Shown piece after piece: positions 37,189 to 45,749 of a DNA stretch of 64,000 bases. The position numbers were made by a program, and so were the translations under genes. Position 1 is the stretch's first letter. The number at the start of each line of letters is the position of its first letter. The notes under the pieces were generated by a model that made no database searches, was not told where the DNA came from, and saw only the letters and a program-made list of their open reading frames with translations. Location: assembly GCF_030503855.1 (NCBI RefSeq), contig NZ_CP129971.1, positions 689,501 through 753,500 on the forward strand. Reading direction: 5' to 3'. This DNA is from Marivirga salinae. Its GTDB lineage: Bacteria > Bacteroidota > Bacteroidia > Cytophagales > Cyclobacteriaceae.

Positions 37189-37457
37189 TCGTTTCCGCCT
37201 TGCTCTGCAAGGTTAAGATTGATGGAAATCATCCGATCAAATTAGACAATAATGAAATATTGCAGCAGAAATTAGATTATGTACATTTTAATCCTGTGGA
37301 ATCTGAAATAGAGGATAATCCTGATGGGTACAAATGCAGTTCAGCAAAAGAATTTGCTGGTGTTAGGAAAGGATTGTTGGCTGTGGAATTGTTGGATGAG
37401 CTTGCTTATTCACACGCGTTTTGCTTCGCAACGCGCGCAAGGAGTAAATACACATGA
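37189..37457 (+). pseudogene. Remnant of a REP-associated tyrosine transposase (RAYT, Y1_Tnp), C-terminal part only
   Basis: The frame reads KIDGNHPIKLDNNEILQQ, then KLDYVHFNPVESEI and NPDGYKCSSAKEFAG. This is the typical C-terminal end of RAYT/IS200-like transposases (QKLDYIHxNPVxAGI, then PxxYxYSSAxxYxG). The N-terminal domain with the HUH motif and most of the gene are absent, so it is dead. REP-like palindromes in inverted orientation sit on both sides (37129 and 37411), the classical RAYT-REP layout. Decayed homologues lie at 41109 and 54197. Confidence 0.8.
37411..37443 (-). repeat. REP-like palindrome, family A (right of RAYT remnant, inverted)
   Basis: The sequence cacacgcgttttgcttcgcaacgcgcgc is the reverse complement of the copy at 37129 with few changes. 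Confidence 0.75.
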
Positions 37458-37636
37458 AAATGGTTCGAAAGCATGAGACAAGGGAAGGGCTGTGAAAAAT
37501 GAAGCAAACAGTGCTAGTCATAGGTTTAAGTCGCTAAGCAATTATTATCATGATTAAAAATCATATAACTTTGGCAGGCCTGAGGTTTCAAACAAAAACC
37601 CTTAGGGGAATAATGAACCAAACTATTTGATAAACT

Positions 37637-38479
37637 ATGAATCTGAATAAAAAGCTATTTTTTATTTTGACGGGCACTGCACTTATCAGCTGTCAGCAAG
37701 AAGATAGCCCCACCGAATATAGTGCTCCAAAAACGACTGCTCAATTAGAATCCATAGAAAAGAGACAGGACAGTATTATTCAAGAACATCTGAAAGAAGG
37801 TGCTTGGAAGTATTCCTATTATTCCCCTGAATGGCAGGAAGAGATTGACAAAGGTCTCGCGAAAGACTCTACCATTGCTTATCTGTGGCAGCAAAAAGCC
37901 ATGCCTCTATTCAAACAGGGGAAGTATGAAATTGGCATGCCCTATCTTGATAAAGCCGTAAAGTACAACAGAAGACAGTGGCAGGATTACAGGGCTTTTA
38001 TGAAATGCATATTCTCAAAAACATACAGGGCAGCCATAGTTGATTTTAAAGATTACCAAAAAAGGTTTGGAAGTGGACATGTCATGGATCATAGTTATGA
38101 TTTTTATATCGCACTTTCTTATCTTCAACTCAATGAATTTCACAAAGCAGAAATCTTGTTTAAAAGCATTCATGAAACACAATTGTCGAAAAACGGGAAA
38201 GAATGGTTGCATCCTGTAGAGCTGTTTTATTACGGCATCAGCAAATTTGAACAAGCAAAATACCTCGAGGCAAATGAATTATTTGATTTGGCCTTAACCC
38301 TTCACGACCAATTTTCAGACGTACAGTATTATAAAGCAATGTGCCTGAGTAAAATGGAGAAAAGGGAGGAAGCCAAAGAACTAATGGCCATTGCTGAGAA
38401 AAACGGAAAAGACGGATTTTCTTTAAATGAAGATAACGCATTCTATGAAAGATATCCTTACCAGGTGAGGTGGCGTTAA
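37637..38479 (+). CDS. TPR-containing lipoprotein
   Basis: The 280-residue protein has a lipobox ALISC (Cys19), then helical repeats. WQQKAMPLFKQGKYEIGMPY, LFYYGISKFEQAKYLEANEL and YYKAMCLSKMEKREEAKEL read as degenerate tetratricopeptide units over about 75-265. It is probably a periplasmic-facing scaffold protein of the outer or inner membrane. It is alone between repeat debris and the TraB-like gene. No specific partner is inferable. Confidence 0.75.
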   Translation: MNLNKKLFFILTGTALISCQQEDSPTEYSAPKTTAQLESIEKRQDSIIQEHLKEGAWKYSYYSPEWQEEIDKGLAKDSTIAYLWQQKAMPLFKQGKYEIGMPYLDKAVKYNRRQWQDYRAFMKCIFSKTYRAAIVDFKDYQKRFGSGHVMDHSYDFYIALSYLQLNEFHKAEILFKSIHETQLSKNGKEWLHPVELFYYGISKFEQAKYLEANELFDLALTLHDQFSDVQYYKAMCLSKMEKREEAKELMAIAEKNGKDGFSLNEDNAFYERYPYQVRWR

Positions 38480-38642
38480 TTAACTAATTTTTTTAAGGAT
38501 TGCGAAAGGACATGCTGTTACTGAATGTCTCACCCTAAAATTACTTTACGGATTTAGTGATATATTAAAAATATTATTTACAGTTCTGTAACATTTTTTC
38601 TCTTTTGAATACTTACTCACTGAAACTTAAAAAAAGAGAAAA

Positions 38643-39509
38643 ATGAAATCTGTAAAAAACATCTTTATCCTCCTACTTTTTATTGCAACACTGCAACAGA
38701 CACAAGCTCAACAAGAGATGGCGTTAGAAAACTCCACTCTTTGGAAAGTAGAACATGCTAAGCTGGAAAAGCCCTCTTACATCTTGGGTACTCTACATAT
38801 GATGTGTGCCAGCGACTTTCAAATACCAGAAAAAGTAAACATTGCGATGGCTGCAGTTGATGCCTTGGTTGTTGAAATTAATTTATCTGACAGTTCTGAA
38901 ATTCAAAAAATGCAAGCCTCCATGGCTTCTTCTAAAAAGATATCAGAGGAGTTAAGCCCAAGTCAATTTGAACAACTAGACACTTTGGTACAACGCATTG
39001 TTGGAATGCCCTTAGTAAATCTTGATGCTTACGGCCTTCAGGTGCTGAGTTCTATAATGATTTCAAAAATGTTACCTTGTACGGACATAAAACTCTTTGA
39101 AGCTGAATTAATGCAGATAGCCAAAACAAATACAATCCCTATTTATGCCTTCGAAACAATAGAAGAGCAAATGGCTATCGTAAAGGAAGCCTATCCTCTT
39201 GAATCATCTTACGACCAATTAATGCTACATGATTCTTACAAAAGAGATTTCAACAAAGCAATTACTGCTTATAAAAATGAAAAGCTTACTGAGTCAGTTA
39301 GTTACCTTACCAGACCGGAATATATGGATGAAAATGCCACACTACTTATGCAAGTAAAACGAAACCAAAATTGGGTACAACAGATGCCCAAAATGATGGA
39401 AAAAGGCAGTAATCTGTTTGCTGTAGGTGCCGCTCATTTAACGGATGAATTCGGCCTCATCCAATTATTGAGAAAAGAAGGATATACGGTTAGCCCAGTC
39501 TTAAATTAG
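38643..39509 (+). CDS. TraB/GumN (TIKI-like) family secreted protein
   Basis: The 288-residue protein has a signal peptide (about 1-23, ending AQAQ) and the TraB/GumN fold. The N-terminal motif is SYILGTLHMMC (about 42-52), an Asp/Glu-rich centre follows, and the C-terminal motif is LFAVGAAHLTDEFGLI (about 260-275). Family members include TIKI metalloproteases; the catalytic His-Gly motif pair GTLH...GAAH is present. The ECF sigma gene starts 9 bases downstream on the same strand, so the two are likely co-transcribed. Confidence 0.88.
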   Translation: MKSVKNIFILLLFIATLQQTQAQQEMALENSTLWKVEHAKLEKPSYILGTLHMMCASDFQIPEKVNIAMAAVDALVVEINLSDSSEIQKMQASMASSKKISEELSPSQFEQLDTLVQRIVGMPLVNLDAYGLQVLSSIMISKMLPCTDIKLFEAELMQIAKTNTIPIYAFETIEEQMAIVKEAYPLESSYDQLMLHDSYKRDFNKAITAYKNEKLTESVSYLTRPEYMDENATLLMQVKRNQNWVQQMPKMMEKGSNLFAVGAAHLTDEFGLIQLLRKEGYTVSPVLN

Positions 39510-39518
39510 TAGCTATTA

Positions 39519-40022
39519 ATGCAAATCACGGAAGAAGCATTCTTAGCAGCGATCAACAAACACAAAGGCATCCTCTATAAAGTATCGAGGATGTACTTTG
39601 ACAATCTTGAAGATCAGCAAGACCTATTTCAGGAGATTATCCTTCAATTGTGGAAATCCATAGGCAGCTTTAAAGGAACTAGCGAATTGTCTTCTTGGAT
39701 GTATAGAGTATCCCTAAACACGGCTATTGTCTTCTTTAAAAAGGAGAAAAGAAAGCCTGGGCAGGAAAGCCTTTTAGATGGTGAAGGGATCCCGGAAGAA
39801 CAATATGATGACCATAAAGACCAGCAACTAGTACATTTCTATGAGGCTGTCAAAAAGCTAAACAAGATTGAGAAAGCCATCATTCTACAGCTTGTTGAAG
39901 GGTTCTCCGGTAAAGAGATCGCGCAAAACTTAGGCTTGTCAGAATCTAATGTCAGAGTGAAGACTAAGAGAACAAAAGAAAAATTACAAAACATTATAAA
40001 AATACAAGGATATGAATCTTGA
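39519..40022 (+). CDS. ECF RNA polymerase sigma factor
   Basis: The 167-residue sigma-70 protein has region 2 (DQQDLFQEIILQLWKSIGSF, then SSWMYRVSLNTAIVFFKKEK, about 25-85) and region 4 (LNKIEKAIILQLVEGFSGKE, then IAQNLGLSESNVRVKTKR, about 110-160). It overlaps the following membrane-protein gene by 11 bases, the arrangement typical of a sigma/anti-sigma pair, and follows the TraB-like gene closely. Confidence 0.92.
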   Translation: MQITEEAFLAAINKHKGILYKVSRMYFDNLEDQQDLFQEIILQLWKSIGSFKGTSELSSWMYRVSLNTAIVFFKKEKRKPGQESLLDGEGIPEEQYDDHKDQQLVHFYEAVKKLNKIEKAIILQLVEGFSGKEIAQNLGLSESNVRVKTKRTKEKLQNIIKIQGYES

Positions 40023-40665
40023 CGAAATAAAAAAGAAAATGGAGGCGGAAGGAACGAGAGACCTTTCAGTACCGAAAAATATTAAGCAACTAGAAGATAG
40101 CAAACTACCCATACAGAAGGTTCGGAAGAGTATGAGAAGTGAAATCATTACGCAATTGGTAATCATCATTGTATTCTTTACGGTGCCCTTGGTGCTGGAA
40201 ATGAATCAAATGGCTAAGGGTTTATACTTTATATTACAATTTGTCACTGCTTTAATTACTTTATTGTACATCGCTAAAATGACTTGGTTTCTTAATAAAA
40301 CAAGCAACATAAGTGGAAGCAGTAGAGATACGGTTATGGGCTTTATCCATGATTTGAAACTTACGCTGGAAGTGTATAAAACTGCAATTATCGCAGGGAG
40401 CTTGATCCTACCACTTTCTCTAGCTGCTCTATTCACTGGCAATGGAAAGTTGCATTTAAGCCTTGGCGAGATTCAATTGGGCGGTGAAGACTTATTCTTC
40501 AAGTTATTCTCATTAGATATGAATCCTATTAACATTATGATCTGCACCCTTATATACCTTCTAATGGCAGCCGGGATTTATTATATGACAGTAAAATGGG
40601 CGGATGGTTTGTACGGCATCCACATCCATAAATTAGAAGAAACACTTAAGGAATTTGAAGTTTAG
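40012..40665 (+). CDS. Four-helix membrane protein, putative anti-sigma partner
   Basis: The 217-residue protein has a charged cytoplasmic N terminus (about 1-45) and four membrane helices (about 48-65, 68-85, 120-142, 170-192). No ZAS zinc-binding anti-sigma motif (HxxxCxxC) is seen. Position and an 11-base overlap with the ECF sigma gene suggest a membrane anti-sigma factor or signal receptor, but this rests on context alone. Confidence 0.6.
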   Translation: MNLDEIKKKMEAEGTRDLSVPKNIKQLEDSKLPIQKVRKSMRSEIITQLVIIIVFFTVPLVLEMNQMAKGLYFILQFVTALITLLYIAKMTWFLNKTSNISGSSRDTVMGFIHDLKLTLEVYKTAIIAGSLILPLSLAALFTGNGKLHLSLGEIQLGGEDLFFKLFSLDMNPINIMICTLIYLLMAAGIYYMTVKWADGLYGIHIHKLEETLKEFEV

Positions 40666-40718
40666 CAAATGTTTTTTGCGCAGACAACAACAGAAATTTT
40701 TTAGCTAAAACTAACAAA

Positions 40719-41096
40719 ATGAGACTACTCGAATTAATTATTGAAGGAAAAAAACTGGAAATTAACAGGACCCTTTTGGGAAAAGAAACAGTACTTTTAG
40801 ATGAACATATCGTAAGTCAAAAACGGACTATAACTGGAAGAAGCCACAAAATCGAGATAGATGGAAAAATCTATGAACTGAAATACATCGTGAAAAATGC
40901 GTTGAAAAAATTGACTGGAGAACCCACTATCCAAATCAACTCAGAAGGGAAGCTATTAAGTGAGCATAAGATAAACAATAAATCATTCGTAAGGCTTCAG
41001 TTTTTTATTGGCCTATTGACGATGTATGCCACCTATTTAATTGTACATAAAATTGTAGAAATGGCTCAGAATGGATTTTTTCTCCATGAATATTAA
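40719..41096 (+). CDS. Hypothetical C-terminally anchored small protein
   Basis: The 125-residue protein has a beta-rich N-terminal region (LLELIIEGKKLEINRTLLGK, then KIEIDGKIYELKYIV) and one membrane helix near the C terminus (about 93-113). It has no recognised family. It is the last gene of the TraB-sigma-membrane protein run (54 bases after the previous gene) and may belong to the same operon. Confidence 0.6.
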   Translation: MRLLELIIEGKKLEINRTLLGKETVLLDEHIVSQKRTITGRSHKIEIDGKIYELKYIVKNALKKLTGEPTIQINSEGKLLSEHKINNKSFVRLQFFIGLLTMYATYLIVHKIVEMAQNGFFLHEY

Positions 41097-41108
41097 TTTC
41101 AAAATACT

Positions 41109-41328
41109 CCCCTTCCCGCCATGCTCTGCAAGGCGGCAAGATTGATGGAAATCATCTGATCTAATTAGATAGAAATGAAATTTACAGCAGAACCGACTAG
41201 CTGCTATTAGAGTACAAATATATTTCAGAAAAAGAATATGCTGGTATTAGGGAAGGATTGTTGGCTGTGGAATTATTGGATTAGCTTGCTGCTTCGCACG
41301 CGTTTTGCTTCGCAACACGCGCGAGGGG
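41109..41328 (+). mobile_element. Decayed RAYT remnant ending in a family A REP palindrome
   Basis: Blocks such as ctctgcaaggcggcaagatt, ttgatggaaatcatctgat, atatgctggtatta and ggattgttggctgtggaatt match the 37189-37443 remnant and the 54197-54430 copy. The frame is broken, including a stop where the better copy continues. The REP palindrome is at 41296-41328. Confidence 0.7.
41296..41328 (-). repeat. REP-like palindrome, family A
   Basis: The sequence gcacgcgttttgcttcgcaacacgcgc matches the 37411 copy at nearly all positions and lies at the 3' end of the decayed RAYT remnant. Confidence 0.75.
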
Positions 41329-41473
41329 GAAGTGAACTGGCTCGCACACGAATAAATCATTCTTTGAAATAATTTTCCTATCTTGTTTAAAATCAGCCAC
41401 TAGAAGCTATTGATTCTCTAAGCGTTTCCTGTGCTGTTAAAAAAACAAATTGTTTACAACTAAACCACAATTC

Positions 41474-43324
41474 ATGCTTACAAAAACTAAACACTCGTTC
41501 CTGCTATTGATAATCCTAATAGCAGCCATTTCATGTCAAGGACCTTCCGAGAAAAAAGAAGACACGGCCAAGAAAGATGACCTCAGTAAAGAATTAACCA
41601 TTTGGTTAGATGAAAAATATGAGGAATCACTTCAAAAAAGTCCTTTGACTTTGACTACTTTAGGTCGCAAGGATCATTATGGGCAGCTTGATGATGTAAG
41701 TATGAAAGCATTAGAAGAGGAGGCAAATTGGATGCAGCAAACAGTAGAAGAGCTTCAGACAAAATTTGACTACGAGCAACTGGATAAGCAAGCACAATTA
41801 TCTTATGATTTATGGGTATACAAAAATGAGGTAAAACAAAAAGAAGTGAAATGGAAACCCATGGAATATGTTTTTGATCAGATGACTTCCGTGCATACTC
41901 GCTTACCTACTTTATTAATCAATTTTCATAAAGTGGATAGTTTGTCTGATATGAAGGCATATATAAGTCGAGTGGAGAAAATAGAAATTGCCATGGATCA
42001 ATTACTAACCAGAGCCAGGTTACAAGCTGAAAAAGAGATTCTGCCTCCACGTTTTGCTTTAGAACTTGTTCAAAAAGAAGCAAAAGCCTTGATTGATGGT
42101 CAGCCATTTACTGAAGGTGAAAAGTCCACCGCCATTTTCAAAGACATGAATAAAAAGATCGATGCACTATTGGAGGATGAATCAATAACAAAAGAGGAAG
42201 GGGACATGCTGAAAAAATCCTCAAAAGAAGCTCTAGTTAATGCTTTTGGCCCAGCTTATCAGAAACTGATTGCCTGGACAGAAAAGGAGATCCCCAATGC
42301 CAAGGAAAAACCTACTGGATTAAGCCGACATGAAAATGGAGATGCCTACTACAATTACAGATTAAGTACCTCCACTACTACAGAATTAACTGCTGATGAA
42401 ATTCACTCTATTGGTTTGTCAGAAGTTAAACGTATCCAAAACGAAATGATAGCAATTAAAGAAGAGATTGGGTTTGATGGCGATTTACAAGCTTTCTTCA
42501 AGTTTGTGAATGAAGATTCGCAGTTCTATTTCCCCAATACAGACGAGGGCCGACAAGCCTACCTGGATGAGGCAACCAAATTCATTGATGAAATTACTGA
42601 GAAATTACCTGATTATTTTGGCATCTTACCAAAAGCAAGTTTAGAAGTAAAGAGAGTAGAAGCCTTTAGAGAGCAAGATGGCGCCCCTCAACACTATATG
42701 CAAGGTACGCCTGATGGCTCACGACCGGGTACATACTATGTCCATCTGTCGGATATGACTTCCATGCCTAAAACAACTTTAGAGGGTGTGGCTTATCATG
42801 AAGGGAATCCGGGGCACCATATGCAAATTTCTATCGCTCAGGAACTAGAAGGGATTCCGAAGTTTAGAACTCAAGGGTTCTATAATGCCTATATAGAAGG
42901 CTGGGCTTTATATTCTGAAAAGCTTGCCAAAGAAATGGGCCAATACAAGAACCCATATTATGATTACGGTCGATTGGTGAACGAAATTTGGAGAGCCATT
43001 AGACTAGTGGTAGATACTGGTTTGCATTCAAAAGGCTGGACAGAAGCGGACGCCATTAAATACTTTACTGAAAATTCTTCGATTTCGGCTAATGCTATCA
43101 TTGCTGAAGTAAGACGCTATATGGTGATGCCGGGACAGGCAACAGGCTATAAAATAGGGATGATTAAGATTTTTGAACTGAGAGCTAAGGCCAAGCAAGA
43201 ATTAGGAGATCAATTTGATATCAAAAATTTCCATGATCTCGTATTAGGCAGCGGGGCATTACCCTTGAACTTATTAGAACAAGAGGTTGATGCTTGGATT
43301 GTTAAGAACAAAGAGGCCGCTTAA
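41474..43324 (+). CDS. DUF885-family lipoprotein, putative metallopeptidase
   Basis: Start at the ATG at 41474 (MLTKTKHSFLLLIILIAAISC); the upstream TTG frame is less likely. The ~616-residue protein has a lipobox AISC (Cys21) and then a single DUF885 domain. The putative zinc motif is HEGNPGHHMQ at about residue 442, with FYNAYIEGWALYSEKLAKEM downstream supplying a Glu. VMPGQATGYKIGMIKI is another family hallmark. Related proteins have a gluzincin-like peptidase fold. It likely acts in the periplasm. A strong terminator follows. Confidence 0.9.
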   Translation: MLTKTKHSFLLLIILIAAISCQGPSEKKEDTAKKDDLSKELTIWLDEKYEESLQKSPLTLTTLGRKDHYGQLDDVSMKALEEEANWMQQTVEELQTKFDYEQLDKQAQLSYDLWVYKNEVKQKEVKWKPMEYVFDQMTSVHTRLPTLLINFHKVDSLSDMKAYISRVEKIEIAMDQLLTRARLQAEKEILPPRFALELVQKEAKALIDGQPFTEGEKSTAIFKDMNKKIDALLEDESITKEEGDMLKKSSKEALVNAFGPAYQKLIAWTEKEIPNAKEKPTGLSRHENGDAYYNYRLSTSTTTELTADEIHSIGLSEVKRIQNEMIAIKEEIGFDGDLQAFFKFVNEDSQFYFPNTDEGRQAYLDEATKFIDEITEKLPDYFGILPKASLEVKRVEAFREQDGAPQHYMQGTPDGSRPGTYYVHLSDMTSMPKTTLEGVAYHEGNPGHHMQISIAQELEGIPKFRTQGFYNAYIEGWALYSEKLAKEMGQYKNPYYDYGRLVNEIWRAIRLVVDTGLHSKGWTEADAIKYFTENSSISANAIIAEVRRYMVMPGQATGYKIGMIKIFELRAKAKQELGDQFDIKNFHDLVLGSGALPLNLLEQEVDAWIVKNKEAA

Positions 43325-43349
43325 TATTTATATGGTAAGGCTAACAAAA

Positions 43350-43382
43350 AACTGCTACTTTTCAGCGTAGCAGTTTTTTTTT
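43350..43382 (+). terminator. Rho-independent terminator of the DUF885 gene
   Basis: Stem aactgctac/gtagcagtt around ttttcagc, followed by about eight T residues. Confidence 0.88.
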
Positions 43383-43542
43383 GCCATGTTAGGAGGGATT
43401 AGGACGGATATTGATACTTTTTACCAATATACTGACCATCTGCATATTAACAGTGTCTATGCACCTCTTCAAATTCTATAATCTCAGTACTTCTTCTGAT
43501 TATATTTTTAAAAAACTAGCTGCTTACTGTCTTTTTCTGCTA

Positions 43543-43576
43543 TGCACGCGTTTTGCTTCGCAACGCGCGCGAGGGG
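43543..43576 (-). repeat. REP-like palindrome, family A
   Basis: The sequence gcacgcgttttgcttcgcaacgcgcgcgag is nearly identical to the copies at 37411 and 41296. Twenty bases downstream begins a scrap of the Trm112-like gene. Confidence 0.8.
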
Positions 43577-43597
43577 GAGCGAGAGTAGAGCGAGGGG

Positions 43598-43650
43598 GAA
43601 AATACGCTGACAATCTGAGCAAGTCAAAAGTCCTTCCATCATTACCTCGC
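43598..43650 (-). pseudogene. Short scrap of the Trm112-like gene
   Basis: The blocks acgctgacaatctgagcaag and tcaaaagtccttccatcatt match acgctgacaagctgagcaag and tcaaaagtccctcaataatt of the Trm112-like copies at 51681 and 56746 with a few changes. They cover the codons for the CSAC zinc-knuckle region. Nothing else of the gene is present. Confidence 0.75.
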
Positions 43651-43764
43651 CTTATTTATTTGGCTAAAGTAATGTACTAGTACTAACTACTGAAGTAATT
43701 CTGTTAGCTTGCCTGTGAAAAAATTAGAAGGCTGAAAATTAACTACAGCTTCGACTAGCAATCC

Positions 43765-44466
43765 ATGGAAAATACTACAAATAAAAAGGAATTAGAAAAA
43801 TCTGAAAATCAGAGCACTTTAGAGAGAATTGACGGAAAGTATATCTGGCGTGAATTTGTTAGTGTTTTAATCTTTGAAAAAGGAATACTATTTACCATCA
43901 AGGAACTATTTGTAAGACCAGGTGATACCATTCGAGAATTCCTACATTACGATAGAAGCAAACTGGTAAAGCCAATTTCTTTTTTAATTTTCAGTTCATT
44001 AGTCTTAATCATAATTCACAATATTTTAGGTCTCAAAACTGATAGGGCACCACAACATTTTGATAGTAATGGAGCAATGATAGCTTTGGAATGGATTGAA
44101 GATAATTATGAGATTGTTATTATTTTATCGGGAATTTTTATTGGATTATGGACCAGTTTATTTTTTATAAAATCAAGTTTTAATATTTACGAGATATTCA
44201 TTTTGGTTTTTTTTACAACTGGAATTGTAAGCTTGATTTGCACTTTATTTAAAATTGTGGAAAGTATTACTGGTTTCGAAAGCTCCTATTTGTCATTGAT
44301 TATTCCACTGTTTTATTCAACTTGGGCTATTGGAAACTTCTTTAACAAAAATAAATTTCTGAGTTATTTTAAAGGCTTTCTTGCTTATCTTTTTGGATCT
44401 ACGATGTTACCCCTCTTTATAATTATAATTGGCCTTTTACTTGATGTGTTTAGTAAAAGCAATTAG
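43765..44466 (+). CDS. DUF3667-family membrane protein
   Basis: The 233-residue protein has a cytoplasmic N terminus with the family signature RIDGKYIWREF (about 21-31), then GILFTIKELFVRPGDTIREF and DRSKLVKPISF (about 45-80), followed by five membrane helices. DUF3667 proteins are common in Bacteroidota and have no known function. It is a single gene with repeats on both sides. Confidence 0.82.
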   Translation: MENTTNKKELEKSENQSTLERIDGKYIWREFVSVLIFEKGILFTIKELFVRPGDTIREFLHYDRSKLVKPISFLIFSSLVLIIIHNILGLKTDRAPQHFDSNGAMIALEWIEDNYEIVIILSGIFIGLWTSLFFIKSSFNIYEIFILVFFTTGIVSLICTLFKIVESITGFESSYLSLIIPLFYSTWAIGNFFNKNKFLSYFKGFLAYLFGSTMLPLFIIIIGLLLDVFSKSN

Positions 44467-44500
44467 TAAAAGCGATAAAAAGTATGGATTTAGATCCGCT

Positions 44501-44523
44501 CGTCCTCCTTTGTAAGGAGGACG
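44501..44523. repeat. Ten-base-stem palindrome
   Basis: cgtcctcctt and aaggaggacg pair perfectly around tgt. It lies just upstream of a REP palindrome. There is no T-run. Confidence 0.5.
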
Positions 44524-44540
44524 ATACAGGAAAAGCCTAC

Positions 44541-44573
44541 TAGCGCGCGTTGCGAAGCAAAACGCGTGCTAAT
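44541..44573 (+). repeat. REP-like palindrome, family A
   Basis: The sequence agcgcgcgttgcgaagcaaaacgcgtgct is in the same orientation as the 37129 copy and matches it at all but one or two positions. It is the cleanest copy in the window. Confidence 0.8.
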
Positions 44574-44670
44574 AGCTATGAAAGCAAGCTAAGGTAGTTC
44601 ATTACTCGACATTATCCAGAAAAGCAATATCTTTATAGCAGCATACAGAACCTCTTAAAAACCACAACTA

Positions 44671-45297
44671 ATGGAATCTGAAAAGAAGATATTGTCTTTT
44701 TTAAAACCTGATTTGGTTGAAAAGATACTGCAAGAATCAACGGTCAAAGAATTTCCCAAAGGAACCGAAATTTTAAGAGCGCAGCAATATGTAAAGGTCT
44801 TACCCATTGTCTTGGATGGCTTAGTAAAAGTATATTCAAAATTTGAAGAGAAGGAGTTACTACTGTACTATATAGAACCTGCTCAAAGTTGTGTGATGAC
44901 TTTCAATGCGGCATTGAAAAACAGCCCAAGTAAAGTCTTTGCCACTACGGAAACTGATTCAAAAATCATTTTAATTCCCGTACAGCTTTTGCCCGAATGG
45001 CTGCATCAATATCCGGACTTCAATGAATTATTTTATAATCAATACAATCTAAGATATTCAGAATTACTGGAAACTATAAGCCATTTACTATTAGACAAAA
45101 TGGATAAGCGCCTGTATGATTATCTGAAAAAGAAATCTGCCCTGACCAGTACTAATTCCATTAAAATGAGCCATAGCCAGATTGCGAACGAATTAGGAAC
45201 CGCTCGCGAAGTGATCACTCGAGTGCTGAAAAAGCTTGAAAATGAAGAGAAAGTGGAACAAAAGGCTGGGGAGATAAAAATTGTGGGAGAGTGGTGA
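44671..45297 (+). CDS. Crp/Fnr-family transcriptional regulator
   Basis: The 208-residue protein has an N-terminal cyclic-nucleotide-binding-like beta barrel (about 10-125, LDGLVKVYSKFEEKELLLYY) and a C-terminal winged helix (about 150-208). The recognition helix reads IANELGTAREVITRVLKKLE. No Fnr-type N-terminal Cys cluster is visible. The next gene, 77 bases downstream, encodes a DUF2892 membrane protein. In Bacteroidota such Crp/Fnr and DUF2892 pairs often appear with sulfur-handling genes, so a redox or sulfide-responsive role is possible (inference). Confidence 0.9.
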   Translation: MESEKKILSFLKPDLVEKILQESTVKEFPKGTEILRAQQYVKVLPIVLDGLVKVYSKFEEKELLLYYIEPAQSCVMTFNAALKNSPSKVFATTETDSKIILIPVQLLPEWLHQYPDFNELFYNQYNLRYSELLETISHLLLDKMDKRLYDYLKKKSALTSTNSIKMSHSQIANELGTAREVITRVLKKLENEEKVEQKAGEIKIVGEW

Positions 45298-45374
45298 CCG
45301 CAGTCACTGACTAGCAATTGAGCAGTACTTATCTTTATCCTATCATAAAGCAAAACCATTTAAATTTTAAGAAG

Positions 45375-45587
45375 ATGAAAAAAAATATGGGATCAGCAGA
45401 TAGAATTATTAGAGTAATAATCGCTGCAGTTATAGGAGTTCTTTATTTCACAGGAATCATTTCAGGAACAGTAGGCATAGTGCTTTTAGTATTAGCTGGA
45501 GTATTTGTTTTAACCAGCTTGATAAGCTTCTGCCCTCTTTACGCACCTTTCGGGATTTCAACTTGCCCTATGAAAGAAAGTAAATAA
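45375..45587 (+). CDS. DUF2892 small membrane protein
   Basis: Start at the ATG at 45375 (MKKNMGSADRIIRVIIAAVI). The ~70-residue protein has two membrane helices and the family hallmark CPLYAPFGISTC, with the two Cys residues. DUF2892 is the membrane part found fused to or beside rhodanese (YgaP-like) proteins. It is probably controlled by the Crp/Fnr-type regulator gene immediately upstream. Confidence 0.85.
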   Translation: MKKNMGSADRIIRVIIAAVIGVLYFTGIISGTVGIVLLVLAGVFVLTSLISFCPLYAPFGISTCPMKESK

Positions 45588-45714
45588 GAAAACTTTCTAG
45601 ATTGAATAAAAGCACTAGCGGTTCAGGTGATCAATCACTTCCTTCTTTTGGTTTAAGTGGAAGTGCATCAATTACTTTAAAAACCGCTCTTGCTTTTTTA
45701 TTTCAATGATAGCT

Positions 45715-45743
45715 CTGCACTAGTTCAAGCGTCCGCTTGGACC
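45715..45743 (-). repeat. Family B palindrome (core caagcgtccgcttg)
   Basis: The core is at 45726-45739. Read on the minus strand it is tccaagcggacgcttgaact, like the copies at 28091 and 59698. The IS3 transposase fragment begins right after it. Confidence 0.75.
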
Positions 45744-45749
45744 CCTACT

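Larger units (their letters stand above)
36959..37636. other. Intergenic region with RAYT/REP remnant
   Basis: This 678-base stretch has no intact gene. It holds a 12-base perfect hairpin (37001-37036) and a RAYT C-terminal fragment flanked by inverted REP palindromes (37129-37443). The rest, 37458-37636, shows nothing recognisable. Confidence 0.6.
41097..41473. other. Intergenic region with decayed RAYT remnant
   Basis: No intact gene. A degenerate RAYT fragment plus family A REP palindrome occupies 41109-41328. The remaining bases up to the DUF885 start show nothing recognisable. Confidence 0.55.
43325..43764. other. Intergenic region with terminator, REP palindrome and Trm112-like gene scrap
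   Basis: Contains the DUF885 terminator (43350-43382), a family A REP palindrome (43543-43576) and a ~52-base scrap of the Trm112-like gene (43598-43650). An 89-codon frame through this region is an artefact of these pieces. Confidence 0.6.

Noticed and set aside
43411..43680. 89-codon plus-strand frame
   Set aside because: It is stitched together from a REP palindrome and an antisense Trm112 scrap; no signal of a real protein.
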